Positions 1-5,057 of a stretch of DNA of 5,057 bases are shown piece after piece. Within the stretch, counting starts at the first letter, position 1. Every line of letters begins with the position of its first letter. Under the pieces are notes generated by a model, which saw only the letters and a program-made list of their open reading frames with translations, searched no databases and had not been told where the DNA came from. The DNA is from an uncultured Coriobacteriaceae bacterium. GTDB taxonomy: Bacteria; Actinomycetota; Coriobacteriia; Coriobacteriales; Eggerthellaceae. Location: assembly GCA_902796815.1 (NCBI GenBank), contig CADBQL010000027.1, positions 1 through 5,057 of the forward strand. The letters are read 5' to 3'. Made by a program: the position numbers and the translations under genes.

Positions 1-1415
1 AACTTACCCATGGCCAAAGGAATCGAGTCCATGTAGCTGCCCATGCCGGAATCCGCACCGCCTCCGATGATGGACACGTTGTCGATGTTGCCCATAGGAG
101 CTGCGAATTCGTGAGCGATAGCAGGCATGTTTTCGATCATGAGCTTGCCGAGAGCTGCTTGCCCGAGTTTTTCCATAGCCTCGGCTTCCTTTTCGAGCGC
201 CGCGGCCTTCGCCTCGCCGATGGCCTGCTCACGTGCTGCTTCAGCGCGACCGAGCGCTTCAATGCCGGCGGCTTCCTGCTCCTTGGCATAACGCTCCGCT
301 TCAGCGCGAACTTTCTGGGCCTCGGCCTCGAGCTCTGCAGTAATCTTGCGAGCCTGGGCATCGAGCTCAGCCGTGACCTTTTCGGCTTCGGCTTCTTTCT
401 GGCGCTTGTACAGGGCGGCTTCGGCGTCGCGCTGCGCCTTGTACAAGTCGGCATCAGCTTTCTTGTTTACCTCGGCTTCAAGACGCTTCTGTTCGACGGC
501 TACGCGCTTCTCCTCGAGCTCGATTTCCTTCTCTTGGCGGGCAATGTCGGCGTCAGCCGTGCGGCGCTCCAGGTCGGCACGCTGCTGCTCTTCTTGCAGC
601 TGGTACGCCACGTCTGCTTCGGCCTGCTTAGCATCGGATTCCTGTTTCAGCGCCGCCTTGCGAATGCGCAGGTCGTTCTCACGTTCAGCGATAGCTGCCT
701 TGGATTCGACCTCGGCTTGGTTGGCGGCACGCTCCGCCCGTGCTGCCTCCTCGCGCACAATCTGCTCGTTTTTGGCCTTCGAAACAGCGGCATCTTTCAT
801 GATCTGCGCCTGGTTTTCGACACCGAGAGCATCGATGACGCCGTTGCGGTCCGAGAAGTTCTGGACGTTGAACGTCTTGATCGTAAGTCCGAGCGCATTC
901 ATATCGGGCTCAGCCGATTCCTTGACGAGGCGCGCAAATTGCTCACGATCGCTCACCATGGATTTGAGCTCCATCTTGCCGATAATCTCGCGCACATTGC
1001 CTTCGAGGACAGGCGCGACGATTTTTGCAATATCGGCCGGCGTCATATTCAAGAAGTTCTGCGCCGCCGCTTGCATGCGTTCCTCATCGGTCGCGTCAAC
1101 CTTCACGTTCACGGCAGCGTCGACGTTCACGGCAATGTAGTCCTTGGTCGGCACGGCCTCTGATGTATGCAGGTCAATATCGATAACCTGCAGCGTCAAC
1201 TTGTCGCGCCGCTCGAGCACCGGGATGCAGATACTCGAGGTTCCATGTACGAAACGTGGCTTCTTTTTGCGACCCGAAATGACCGTCGCAACGTCAGGCG
1301 GTGCCTTCACGTAACCACGCAATATGATGATGACGACGAGCACGAGGACGATGAACACCAAAATGCCCGTAATCAGCCCTTGCACGCCAGCAGCGACCGA
1401 CGATACAACTCCCAT
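1..1415 (-). CDS. Flotillin family protein (SPFH/band 7 domain), 3' end missing
   Basis: Encodes at least 471 residues and is open to the window edge. Residues about 12-33 form one hydrophobic membrane anchor (LITGILVFIVLVLVVIII). An SPFH/band 7 domain follows at about 35-200, containing the flotillin-like stretches APPDVATVISG, NFLNMTPADIAKIVAPVLEG and LGLTIKTFNVQNFSD. A long Glu/Ala/Lys/Arg-rich coiled coil covers about 205-420. The end carries GQAALGKLMIENMPAIAHEF and NIDNVSIIGGG, which match the C-terminal region of bacterial FloT/YuaG, so perhaps only a few dozen residues are missing. Flotillins oligomerise on the inner face of the membrane and scaffold lipid-raft-like microdomains. The ATG at 1415 is chosen because AGGAGG (1421-1426) lies 5 bases upstream and the anchor follows at once. 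The usual NfeD-type partner is not in the window; the gene upstream is a zinc-ribbon protein. The family call is firm; the FloT versus FloA/YqiK subtype is less so. Confidence 0.95.
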   Translation of the reverse strand, partial: MGVVSSVAAGVQGLITGILVFIVLVLVVIIILRGYVKAPPDVATVISGRKKKPRFVHGTSSICIPVLERRDKLTLQVIDIDLHTSEAVPTKDYIAVNVDAAVNVKVDATDEERMQAAAQNFLNMTPADIAKIVAPVLEGNVREIIGKMELKSMVSDREQFARLVKESAEPDMNALGLTIKTFNVQNFSDRNGVIDALGVENQAQIMKDAAVSKAKNEQIVREEAARAERAANQAEVESKAAIAERENDLRIRKAALKQESDAKQAEADVAYQLQEEQQRADLERRTADADIARQEKEIELEEKRVAVEQKRLEAEVNKKADADLYKAQRDAEAALYKRQKEAEAEKVTAELDAQARKITAELEAEAQKVRAEAERYAKEQEAAGIEALGRAEAAREQAIGEAKAAALEKEAEAMEKLGQAALGKLMIENMPAIAHEFAAPMGNIDNVSIIGGGADSGMGSYMDSIPLAMGK

Positions 1416-1420
1416 GTTTT

Positions 1421-1426
1421 CCTCCT
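1421..1426 (-). promoter_or_regulatory. Ribosome binding site of the flotillin gene
   Basis: A perfect AGGAGG on the minus strand, 5 bases before the ATG at 1415. It fixes the start of the flotillin and suggests efficient translation. No convincing separate promoter was found in the 85-base gap: TAGAAT just upstream resembles a -10 box but would start transcription inside the ribosome binding site. The flotillin is therefore probably transcribed from further upstream. Confidence 0.85.
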
Positions 1427-1463
1427 ATTCTAAAACGAGTGGAATACCTGCTCACATGCTCAT

Positions 1464-1492
1464 TTGAGCGAGGAGTCAGACCCTCCGCTCAA
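1464..1492 (-). other. Hairpin between the zinc-ribbon gene and the flotillin gene, no U-tract
   Basis: TTGAGC (1464-1469) pairs with GCTCAA (1487-1492). After a 2-base bulge, GGAG (1472-1475) pairs with CTCC (1483-1486) around a 7-base loop. The stem therefore has about 10 bp and begins 8 bases after the stop codon of the zinc-ribbon gene. On the minus strand it is followed by ATGAGCATG, with no run of T, so it is not a standard intrinsic terminator. It may be a weak or factor-assisted terminator, an mRNA 3' stabiliser or a processing site. The fold is seen by eye; the role is inferred. Confidence 0.4.
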
Positions 1493-1500
1493 CATACGTT

Positions 1501-2121
1501 CTAAACGAATCGCTCCTTTACCTTGCTGGCAAGCGACGAAGCGATGCCTTCGTGACCGCGCTCTGCTGCCTTTTCGACGGCGTTATCAAGATGCTCGGCG
1601 GCCTTTCGCGCTGCGGCGTCGTAGCCTAACTCGGCCATGCGGGCAGCCTCGTCGGCTAACGCATCCGAAATCCCATAGCGTTGCTGTACCTTGCGCACGG
1701 CTTGCTGGGTTTTCCCCATGGCGAACTGCTTGACATCCGGCACCGAGTACTGCTGTAAGAGTTCGTCGGCGTCGATGGTCTGAGCTGCTTTTTCGAGCGA
1801 AATCTCGTCGAGTGCGCGCTTGGCCGCCCCGAACACCTCGTCTGCTTTGTCGAGGGCCCTCTCGACGGAATCGCCCTTGTCGTCGCCGAATGCTTTCTCG
1901 AACTCGGATTCGGACACGCTCATCTGCTTGTCAAATGCCGCAAGCTCATTCACGCCTTCGAGCGTTCGCGACGAAAGCGAAGTCGTGTTGACGGAAAACT
2001 GCTTTTTGCAACGCGGACAGCCAATCGCCTTCATGAAGTCGGCATCCATCGCCTCAGCCACCTTGACGGTATGGTTCACGCGAGCACCGCAGAAAGGGCA
2101 TTTCACTGTATTGATGGGCAT
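1501..2121 (-). CDS. Zinc-ribbon protein of unknown function with helical C-terminal region
   Basis: Encodes 206 residues. Two CxxC knuckles, Cys8/Cys11 (KCPFCGA) and Cys35/Cys38 (GCPRCKK), lie 23 residues apart and form an N-terminal zinc ribbon, probably a structural zinc site. The rest (about 55-206) is charged and Ala/Glu/Lys-rich, predicted mostly helical, with no membrane segment and no signal peptide, so the protein is probably cytoplasmic. I do not recognise a family beyond the zinc ribbon. The start is supported by AGGGGGTGA (2128-2136), close to the full anti-Shine-Dalgarno complement and 6 bases before the ATG. The gene lies 110 bases after the phospholipase-like gene and 85 bases before the flotillin gene, on the same strand. 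It could be an accessory of the flotillin, but that rests only on position. Confidence 0.88.
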   Translation of the reverse strand: MPINTVKCPFCGARVNHTVKVAEAMDADFMKAIGCPRCKKQFSVNTTSLSSRTLEGVNELAAFDKQMSVSESEFEKAFGDDKGDSVERALDKADEVFGAAKRALDEISLEKAAQTIDADELLQQYSVPDVKQFAMGKTQQAVRKVQQRYGISDALADEAARMAELGYDAAARKAAEHLDNAVEKAAERGHEGIASSLASKVKERFV

Positions 2122-2168
2122 GATCGGTCACCCCCTTTCCTTGAATGCGAAATCGCTACACTTTATTA

Positions 2169-2193
2169 ATGCAAAAGTATAACTGTTTTGCAT
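2169..2193 (-). promoter_or_regulatory. Inverted repeat over a possible -10 box upstream of the zinc-ribbon gene
   Basis: ATGCAAAA (2169-2176) and TTTTGCAT (2186-2193) are perfect 8-base arms around a 9-base centre. On the minus strand the centre holds TATACT (2176-2181), five of six matches to a -10 box, about 48 bases before the zinc-ribbon ATG. The best -35 at 17 bases (TGCAGA) matches only three of six. A repressor or activator site on a weak promoter fits this layout. The repeat could instead be an AT-rich hairpin at the end of the phospholipase-like transcript, but it has no GC-rich stem. Confidence 0.35.
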
Positions 2194-2231
2194 ACGACTC
2201 TGCATTCCACTCGCTCATAGATAAAGCGCTC

Positions 2232-3272
2232 TTATTTGCCACCGTTTCGCAACAGCCCATCGCCTGCAGAAAAGCGCTGCGCGTCCGCAGCGCCACTCAT
2301 CATCGGCTGGCTTCGTTCGACAGCGCGACCGAGGAAGTTCACACCTGCCACAAGCGCCTGACATGCATCGAGCGAAAAACCCTTCCTCGCAAACGCCGGC
2401 AGCACGATGAGGGCCGCTTGCAACGCTTGGCCGTACAACTCGCAAAAACTCTCGTCAATAACAGCGCCTTGCGAAAACGGCACTTCCCATGCAGCATGGT
2501 CGTCGTTCGTGTAAGGGGCTTCTGGCCGCAATTGAGCGCGAAGCGAAAGGGCCTCCACGTACTTCGACGCCATCCCGGGACCGGCGAGATAGTCGAACCG
2601 ACTGCGAAGCCCCGCACTCTTGGAGTCGAGCGTTCTCTGTCCGAGCCGGTTTAAATCGACAGCCGAAACGAAAATGCTGTTCGGCACGTCAAGCTCGTAC
2701 GCTTTGCAAAGCGCTTCGGAAAACGCGCACGAAATTCGCACGAGCTCCTGCTGCGGGCACTTGAGCATGGTTTTATGCGGCGCAAGCGTCGCTGCCGTCG
2801 CGCCGAGCCGCGTGGTGAGAAGGTATTCGTCGAGCGTTGTTTCGATGGTCGCATGCACCACTCGATGAGCCCAAACACCGCTGAGCCCTTCGATGCCGAC
2901 GTTGCATATCGCATGCTGCTGAGCGTAGACGAGAGGATGAATCGTGGAATCTAATAGATAGTGGCAGACGAATCCCAGCGCATACGCCTTGCAGGGATCC
3001 CCCTCGTCCCCCTCGCCCCCTTCCTCCGAGCTCGGCGCAACAAGGCTGCCATGAAGGGCAAAGAGCAATTCGGGAGTGTTTTTGCGGTGCATCATCTGCC
3101 CCAAACGCTTGAACTTCTGAAGCATCGGCGATGCTGCGATGAAGAAAAACGGATCAGGACCGAGATTGCCGAGCAGAAACGCATCCAAAGCATCGCTGCT
3201 CTCGCCGATAAGCGGCGCGAGTTCGCGGTACACATCGGTTCCAAACACGTGGTGCGTGACTATCCCTGGCAT
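2232..3272 (-). CDS. Zinc-dependent phospholipase C family protein
   Basis: Encodes 346 residues. The likely metal ligands of the zinc-dependent phospholipase C family are present in order: His7/His8 (IVTHHVFG), Asp40 in GNLGPDPF, His62 (MMHRKN), His104-x3-Asp108-x3-His112 in CHYLLDSTIHPLVY, and His140-x3-Glu144 (VVHATIETTLDEY). This mirrors the trinuclear zinc site of Bacillus cereus PLC, whose members hydrolyse phospholipid head groups. No signal peptide or membrane segment is visible, so the protein is probably cytoplasmic; its substrate is unknown. The ATG at 3272 places the His-His motif at residues 7-8, as in relatives. An in-frame TTG at 3353 would add 27 residues without family character. 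The ribosome binding site is weak (GCGAGAA). An acidic Gly/Glu/Asp linker at about 82-92 is encoded by a 9-base repeat. The family is well supported; catalysis is inferred from intact ligands. Confidence 0.9.
   Translation of the reverse strand: MPGIVTHHVFGTDVYRELAPLIGESSDALDAFLLGNLGPDPFFFIAASPMLQKFKRLGQMMHRKNTPELLFALHGSLVAPSSEEGGEGDEGDPCKAYALGFVCHYLLDSTIHPLVYAQQHAICNVGIEGLSGVWAHRVVHATIETTLDEYLLTTRLGATAATLAPHKTMLKCPQQELVRISCAFSEALCKAYELDVPNSIFVSAVDLNRLGQRTLDSKSAGLRSRFDYLAGPGMASKYVEALSLRAQLRPEAPYTNDDHAAWEVPFSQGAVIDESFCELYGQALQAALIVLPAFARKGFSLDACQALVAGVNFLGRAVERSQPMMSGAADAQRFSAGDGLLRNGGK
2998..3024 (-). repeat. 9-base tandem repeat with G-runs inside the phospholipase-like gene
   Basis: On the plus strand TCCCCCTCG occurs twice in tandem (2998-3006, 3007-3015), followed by a diverged third unit CCCCCTTCC (3016-3024). 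The coding strand thus has three runs of five G, with GG runs just upstream. The repeat encodes the acidic linker GEGDEGD, between His62 and His104 of the phospholipase-like protein. Gain or loss of a 9-base unit keeps the frame and changes the linker by three residues. Confidence 0.7.
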
Positions 3273-3316
3273 AGGTTCTCGCTTTTTTACGATGAAATGG
3301 CATCTGGTATTGCACC

Positions 3317-3322
3317 ATTGTA
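3317..3322 (-). promoter_or_regulatory. Possible -10 box of the phospholipase-like gene
   Basis: TACAAT on the minus strand matches five of six -10 positions and lies 45 bases before the ATG at 3272. No good -35 box stands 16-18 bases upstream (TCGTGC at 17), so this is only a candidate. Confidence 0.2.
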
Positions 3323-3385
3323 CAGCGCCCATCGGCACTGCACGAATCTGCAACGATATCGCATCCGTCCCGTTACCCGCTCTAG

Positions 3386-3556
3386 GTTACGCACCATTAC
3401 ACAACTTGCACCTATGGCGACGCGGCAATTATAGACCGCATCGAGTCCCGCATGCGCCTCTCGCGCAACTCAACCTCCAAGGCCTCGCCGATCGACAAGT
3501 ACGCTCTAAAAGACGATATTTGGCACGATCCATATAAATGTGGCAAGCCCGATTGA
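3386..3556 (+). other. Open stretch of 56 codons without a good start, possible gene remnant
   Basis: It follows a TAG at 3383-3385 and ends at TGA 3554-3556. The second half reads like a normal soluble protein end: AAIIDRIESRMRL, then KASPIDKYALKDDIWHDPYK and GKPD. In the last 42 codons about two thirds end in G or C, as in a real gene here. The only ATG (3452) would give 34 residues and has no ribosome binding site. It could be the 3' remnant of a decayed gene, a small gene with an unusual start, or chance. I recognise no family. It overlaps the small minus-strand frame at 3506-3556, and both are unlikely to be real. Confidence 0.25.
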
Positions 3557-3610
3557 CGTGATGATTTCCGCTACTGGAACCTTTGCGTCGCTTATAAGTC
3601 TGTGCTTCAT
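3506..3610 (-). CDS. Possible small membrane protein, 34 residues
   Basis: ATG at 3610 is preceded 5 bases upstream by GGAAGGGG, within AAAGGAAGGGG, a strong purine-rich ribosome binding site. The product begins with a short polar, positively charged head (MKHRLISDAK). It continues into one hydrophobic stretch of about 20 residues (EIITSIGLATFIWIVPNIVF) that could span the membrane, and ends at TAG. A possible leftward -10 box, TATGAT (3660-3665), lies about 50 bases upstream but has a poor -35. I know no family for it. Start context and composition support it; the short length and the overlap with an opposing open stretch count against it. Confidence 0.35.
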   Translation of the reverse strand: MKHRLISDAKVPVAEIITSIGLATFIWIVPNIVF

Positions 3611-3635
3611 GATTGCCCCTTCCTTTGATTATTAG

Positions 3636-3664
3636 TTGGCCCATCGTTTCAACGGGTTTATCAT
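3636..3664 (+). promoter_or_regulatory. Probable promoter of the zinc-ribbon membrane protein gene
   Basis: TTGGCC (3636-3641, four of six matches to the -35 consensus) and TATCAT (3659-3664, five of six to the -10) are separated by exactly 17 bases. Transcription would start near 3670-3672, giving a leader of about 120 bases before the ATG at 3793. It is the best sigma-70 type match I found in the intergenic region and faces the right way. Confidence 0.5.
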
Positions 3665-3684
3665 AGGAACAGAAACGGACTATG

Positions 3685-3696
3685 TGTTGCGCAACA
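3685..3696. promoter_or_regulatory. 12-base perfect palindrome in the leader, possible operator
   Basis: TGTTGCGCAACA is a perfect palindrome lying about 15 bases downstream of the predicted transcription start of the rightward promoter. Such a position suits a repressor dimer. The assignment rests on symmetry and position only. Confidence 0.3.
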
Positions 3697-3776
3697 ATTA
3701 CTGTTCGAGCATGGTGCGATAACCATCTCGCCGCGCAATGGACAGACGCACATCTCGTGCGCACTCGTTCTGCCAC

Positions 3777-3786
3777 AGGAAGGAAG
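3777..3786 (+). promoter_or_regulatory. Ribosome binding site deciding the start at 3793
   Basis: AGGAAGGAAG lies 6 bases before the ATG at 3793, with its AGGA core 8 bases before it. Two other ATGs compete. The one at 3788 is almost on top of this site and is in another frame. The one at 3682 is in frame but has no ribosome binding site and would add 37 residues without zinc-ribbon character. The start at 3793 places the first Cys of the zinc ribbon at residue 3, as is usual for such proteins. Confidence 0.75.
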
Positions 3787-3792
3787 AATGCT

Positions 3793-5057
3793 ATGTATTG
3801 CAAGAATTGCGGAGCGGACAATAATCCGTCGAGCGCGTTTTGCCGTAAATGCGGAAATCCGCTCGAGAAAGCAGCTCCCGCACCGAAACCTCAAGCGAGC
3901 GGCGTCGCACAGCCAATTAGCGCTGGCGTGCTATCCAAGGGATGGAGCGATATCACAGGGACCGTCGGTTGGATCAAAAAGGTTATTCTGCTCTGCCTGA
4001 TCGAATCCATCCCAATCCTTGGCTTCTCGGTTGATGGCTACATCTTGCGATGGGGTCGCGAGCTCTCGCTCGGCGAGAATACACCGATGCCTACAGAAGT
4101 GTTCAAGAAAAAAGAAATCATAACCGGCTTCAGAGCCTTCTTGATCAGGATAATGTACGGAATAGCATACTTTACGGCGGGCTATTTAGCCATTGGCCTT
4201 ATCACCGGCTTGCTAGCGCTCATAAGTCCGCAATTCGCCGCGGCTGTCGCAATCCTCATCACCGCTTGTATGCTGATCGGCTACGTCGTCGTTCTTCTGC
4301 CCCTCACCAATGTTGCCATCATGCGCATGTCGGTCGTCGATTACCTGGAATCGGGCTTGAATATCAAAAAGATTTGGAATGCGTTTCGCAAATCGCCGGG
4401 AAGCGCAATCGGAGCTACGTTTGTTCCGATTGTCAGCGCGTCGGTTATCACCGGAATCGTCTGGAGCATTGTTGTCGGGATTTTTGCCACCTTTACCAAT
4501 GCGATGCTGAACAATGTGACTCATGGAATCGGGGATGCCCCCGTCGGCGCTCTCAATGGCTACCCGTACGCACTTACAAGCCTTATGGGATCTTCCTCAA
4601 TCGCATTATTTATACTGTCTTTCCTCACCGTCATGCTCTTCGCCTTTGTCAACATGCTCAGCCTACGTGCCATGGCTCATTGGTGCGCGCAAAATGCATC
4701 GGAGTGGGCTTTGGAATCAGATGAGGAAGTCATCGCATCACGGGCTGTTGGCAAAAGCTACGGGGCAGGCTTCGGCGACAGAAACGTAGGCGCTAACGCA
4801 GGCTACGGCGCGGGTGGCGCGGGAGCAGGCGCGGGTTACGGCGTAGCCAGCGCGGCTTACGCAGCGCACAGCGACATGGGAGCAGGCGCGGGCTACGGCA
4901 CAAGCGGCATGGGAGCAGAAGCATACTATGGCGGCTACGACGCTACCACAGATGCACGCTTTGGCAAGGGCGCTGCGGAATCGAATGTGCGCTATGGCAT
5001 GGCAAGCGCAAAAACAGGTGCGGGCTACAACCCCAGCGGCGCGAATGCGAGCTACTA
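3793..5057 (+). CDS. Zinc-ribbon DUF4013-like membrane protein with Gly/Ala/Tyr-rich tail, 3' end missing
   Basis: At least 421 residues, open to the window edge. Residues 1-21 form a short zinc ribbon with Cys3/Cys6 (YCKNCGA) and Cys17/Cys20 (FCRKCGN). A Pro/Ala linker follows. The segment 50-110 holds a Trp-rich amphipathic stretch, a hydrophobic run, and GYILRWGRELSLGEN, which resembles DUF4013 proteins. Hydrophobic segments at about 119-144, 148-176, 205-234 and 263-290 are likely transmembrane helices. From about 317 the protein turns into a repetitive tail rich in Gly, Ala and Tyr (GAGAGYG). No signal peptide is present, so the zinc ribbon should face the cytoplasm. DUF4013 has no known biochemical function. 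The last two bases are TA, so the next codon could be a stop or Tyr. The gene is divergent from the phospholipase-like gene. The zinc ribbon and membrane architecture are clear; the DUF4013 name is likely but from memory of the family. Confidence 0.88.
   Translation, partial: MYCKNCGADNNPSSAFCRKCGNPLEKAAPAPKPQASGVAQPISAGVLSKGWSDITGTVGWIKKVILLCLIESIPILGFSVDGYILRWGRELSLGENTPMPTEVFKKKEIITGFRAFLIRIMYGIAYFTAGYLAIGLITGLLALISPQFAAAVAILITACMLIGYVVVLLPLTNVAIMRMSVVDYLESGLNIKKIWNAFRKSPGSAIGATFVPIVSASVITGIVWSIVVGIFATFTNAMLNNVTHGIGDAPVGALNGYPYALTSLMGSSSIALFILSFLTVMLFAFVNMLSLRAMAHWCAQNASEWALESDEEVIASRAVGKSYGAGFGDRNVGANAGYGAGGAGAGAGYGVASAAYAAHSDMGAGAGYGTSGMGAEAYYGGYDATTDARFGKGAAESNVRYGMASAKTGAGYNPSGANASY
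4821..4932 (+). repeat. Repeats encoding the Gly/Ala/Tyr tail
   Basis: A 22-base unit GGGAGCAGGCGCGGGYTACGGC occurs at 4821-4842 and 4878-4899, differing at one base, with a diverged third copy at 4911-4932. The copies are 57 and 33 bases apart, multiples of three, so all stay in frame and encode GAGAGYG-like units. Near-identical DNA suggests recent duplication and possible length variation between strains. Confidence 0.7.

Larger units (their letters stand above)
3273..3792. other. Divergent intergenic region, 520 bases
   Basis: This stretch separates the minus-strand phospholipase-like gene from the plus-strand zinc-ribbon membrane gene, so both leftward and rightward promoters are expected here. 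I see a rightward promoter (3636-3664), a palindrome in its leader (3685-3696), and a weak leftward -10 (3317-3322). There is also a small minus-strand reading frame (3506-3610) and an unexplained plus-strand open stretch (3386-3556). CGTTTC (3645-3650) and GAAACG (3672-3677) form a further 6-base inverted repeat flanking the rightward -10 box. No tRNA, small-RNA terminator, transposase or attachment-site pattern was found. Confidence 0.6.

Noticed and set aside
111..1163. Long plus-strand reading frame of 350 codons, and another at 346-1140
   Set aside because: Both lie antisense to the flotillin coding region. The Leu/Phe- or Ser/Arg-rich products are what the reverse strand of a Glu/Ala/Lys coiled coil gives, and neither has family character.
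2147..2156. Palindrome GCGAAATCGC upstream of the zinc-ribbon gene
   Set aside because: The arms are only 4 bases around a 2-base centre, which is too short to separate from chance and cannot form a stable RNA hairpin.
2145..2654. Plus-strand frame opposite the 3' half of the phospholipase-like gene
   Set aside because: It is antisense to a gene with complete family motifs, has an Arg/His-rich composition and no family resemblance.
3273..3353. Upstream extension of the phospholipase-like protein to a TTG at 3353
   Set aside because: The added residues have no family similarity and the TTG has no ribosome binding site. The family normally starts a few residues before the His-His motif, which fits 3272.
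3682..3792. In-frame extension of the zinc-ribbon membrane protein to ATG 3682
   Set aside because: It has no ribosome binding site, the added sequence is unlike a protein domain, and the start at 3793 has a strong site and puts the zinc ribbon at the N-terminus.
3429..3821. 130-codon minus-strand frame across the intergenic region
   Set aside because: It overlaps the start and ribosome binding site of the plus-strand gene, is rich in Arg, Cys and His as expected of noncoding frames, and has no ribosome binding site or recognisable domain.
3788..4000. Plus-strand frame starting at ATG 3788
   Set aside because: It is a different frame running through the zinc-ribbon and linker region of the real gene. 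The four-cysteine motif exists only in the frame of 3793.
4050..4724. 224-codon plus-strand frame inside the membrane protein gene, plus others at 4213-4524 and 4523-4789
   Set aside because: These are shadows of the frame carrying clear transmembrane helices. Their compositions are atypical and they have no start signals.

Overview
The window is a bacterial chromosomal segment of moderately high GC. It carries four clear protein genes, two of them cut by the window edges, and a 520-base control region between divergent genes. No rRNA, tRNA, CRISPR array, insertion sequence or phage gene is visible. The combination of a flotillin, a zinc-dependent phospholipase C-like protein without a signal peptide, and zinc-ribbon membrane proteins, with codons mostly ending in G or C, fits a Gram-positive actinobacterial gut anaerobe such as the Coriobacteriia/Eggerthellaceae. 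This placement is an inference from gene content, not from a marker gene.

Left part (1-3272), all on the minus strand. Reading in the direction of transcription, the first gene is a 346-residue member of the zinc-dependent phospholipase C family with all expected metal-binding residues (3272 to 2232). The second is a 206-residue protein with an N-terminal zinc ribbon and a helical charged body (2121 to 1501). The third is a flotillin, with a membrane anchor, an SPFH domain and a long coiled coil (1415 to beyond base 1). The gaps are 110 and 85 bases. The first gap holds a 25-base inverted repeat over a possible -10 box. The second holds a 10-bp bulged hairpin with no U-tract, so read-through into the flotillin gene is likely.

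Middle (3273-3792). This divergent intergenic region contains a plausible sigma-70 type promoter facing right (3636-3664), a 12-bp perfect palindrome in the resulting leader (3685-3696), and a small minus-strand reading frame with a strong ribosome binding site that could encode a 34-residue membrane peptide. It also holds an overlapping plus-strand open stretch of 56 codons that looks coding but has no convincing start.

Right part (3793-5057), plus strand. One gene runs off the edge. It encodes a protein with a four-cysteine zinc ribbon, a DUF4013-like membrane region with about four transmembrane helices, and a Gly/Ala/Tyr-rich repetitive tail of at least 105 residues.

The shared theme is the membrane: a raft-type scaffold (flotillin), a phospholipase-like enzyme and a polytopic membrane protein, plus two separate zinc-ribbon proteins. 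A joint role in membrane lipid organisation or stress is a reasonable guess, but nothing in the sequence proves it. I see no evidence of a wholly new defence or mobile system. The most original items are the possible hidden small membrane protein, the unexplained overlapping open stretch, and the repetitive tail on the DUF4013-like protein.
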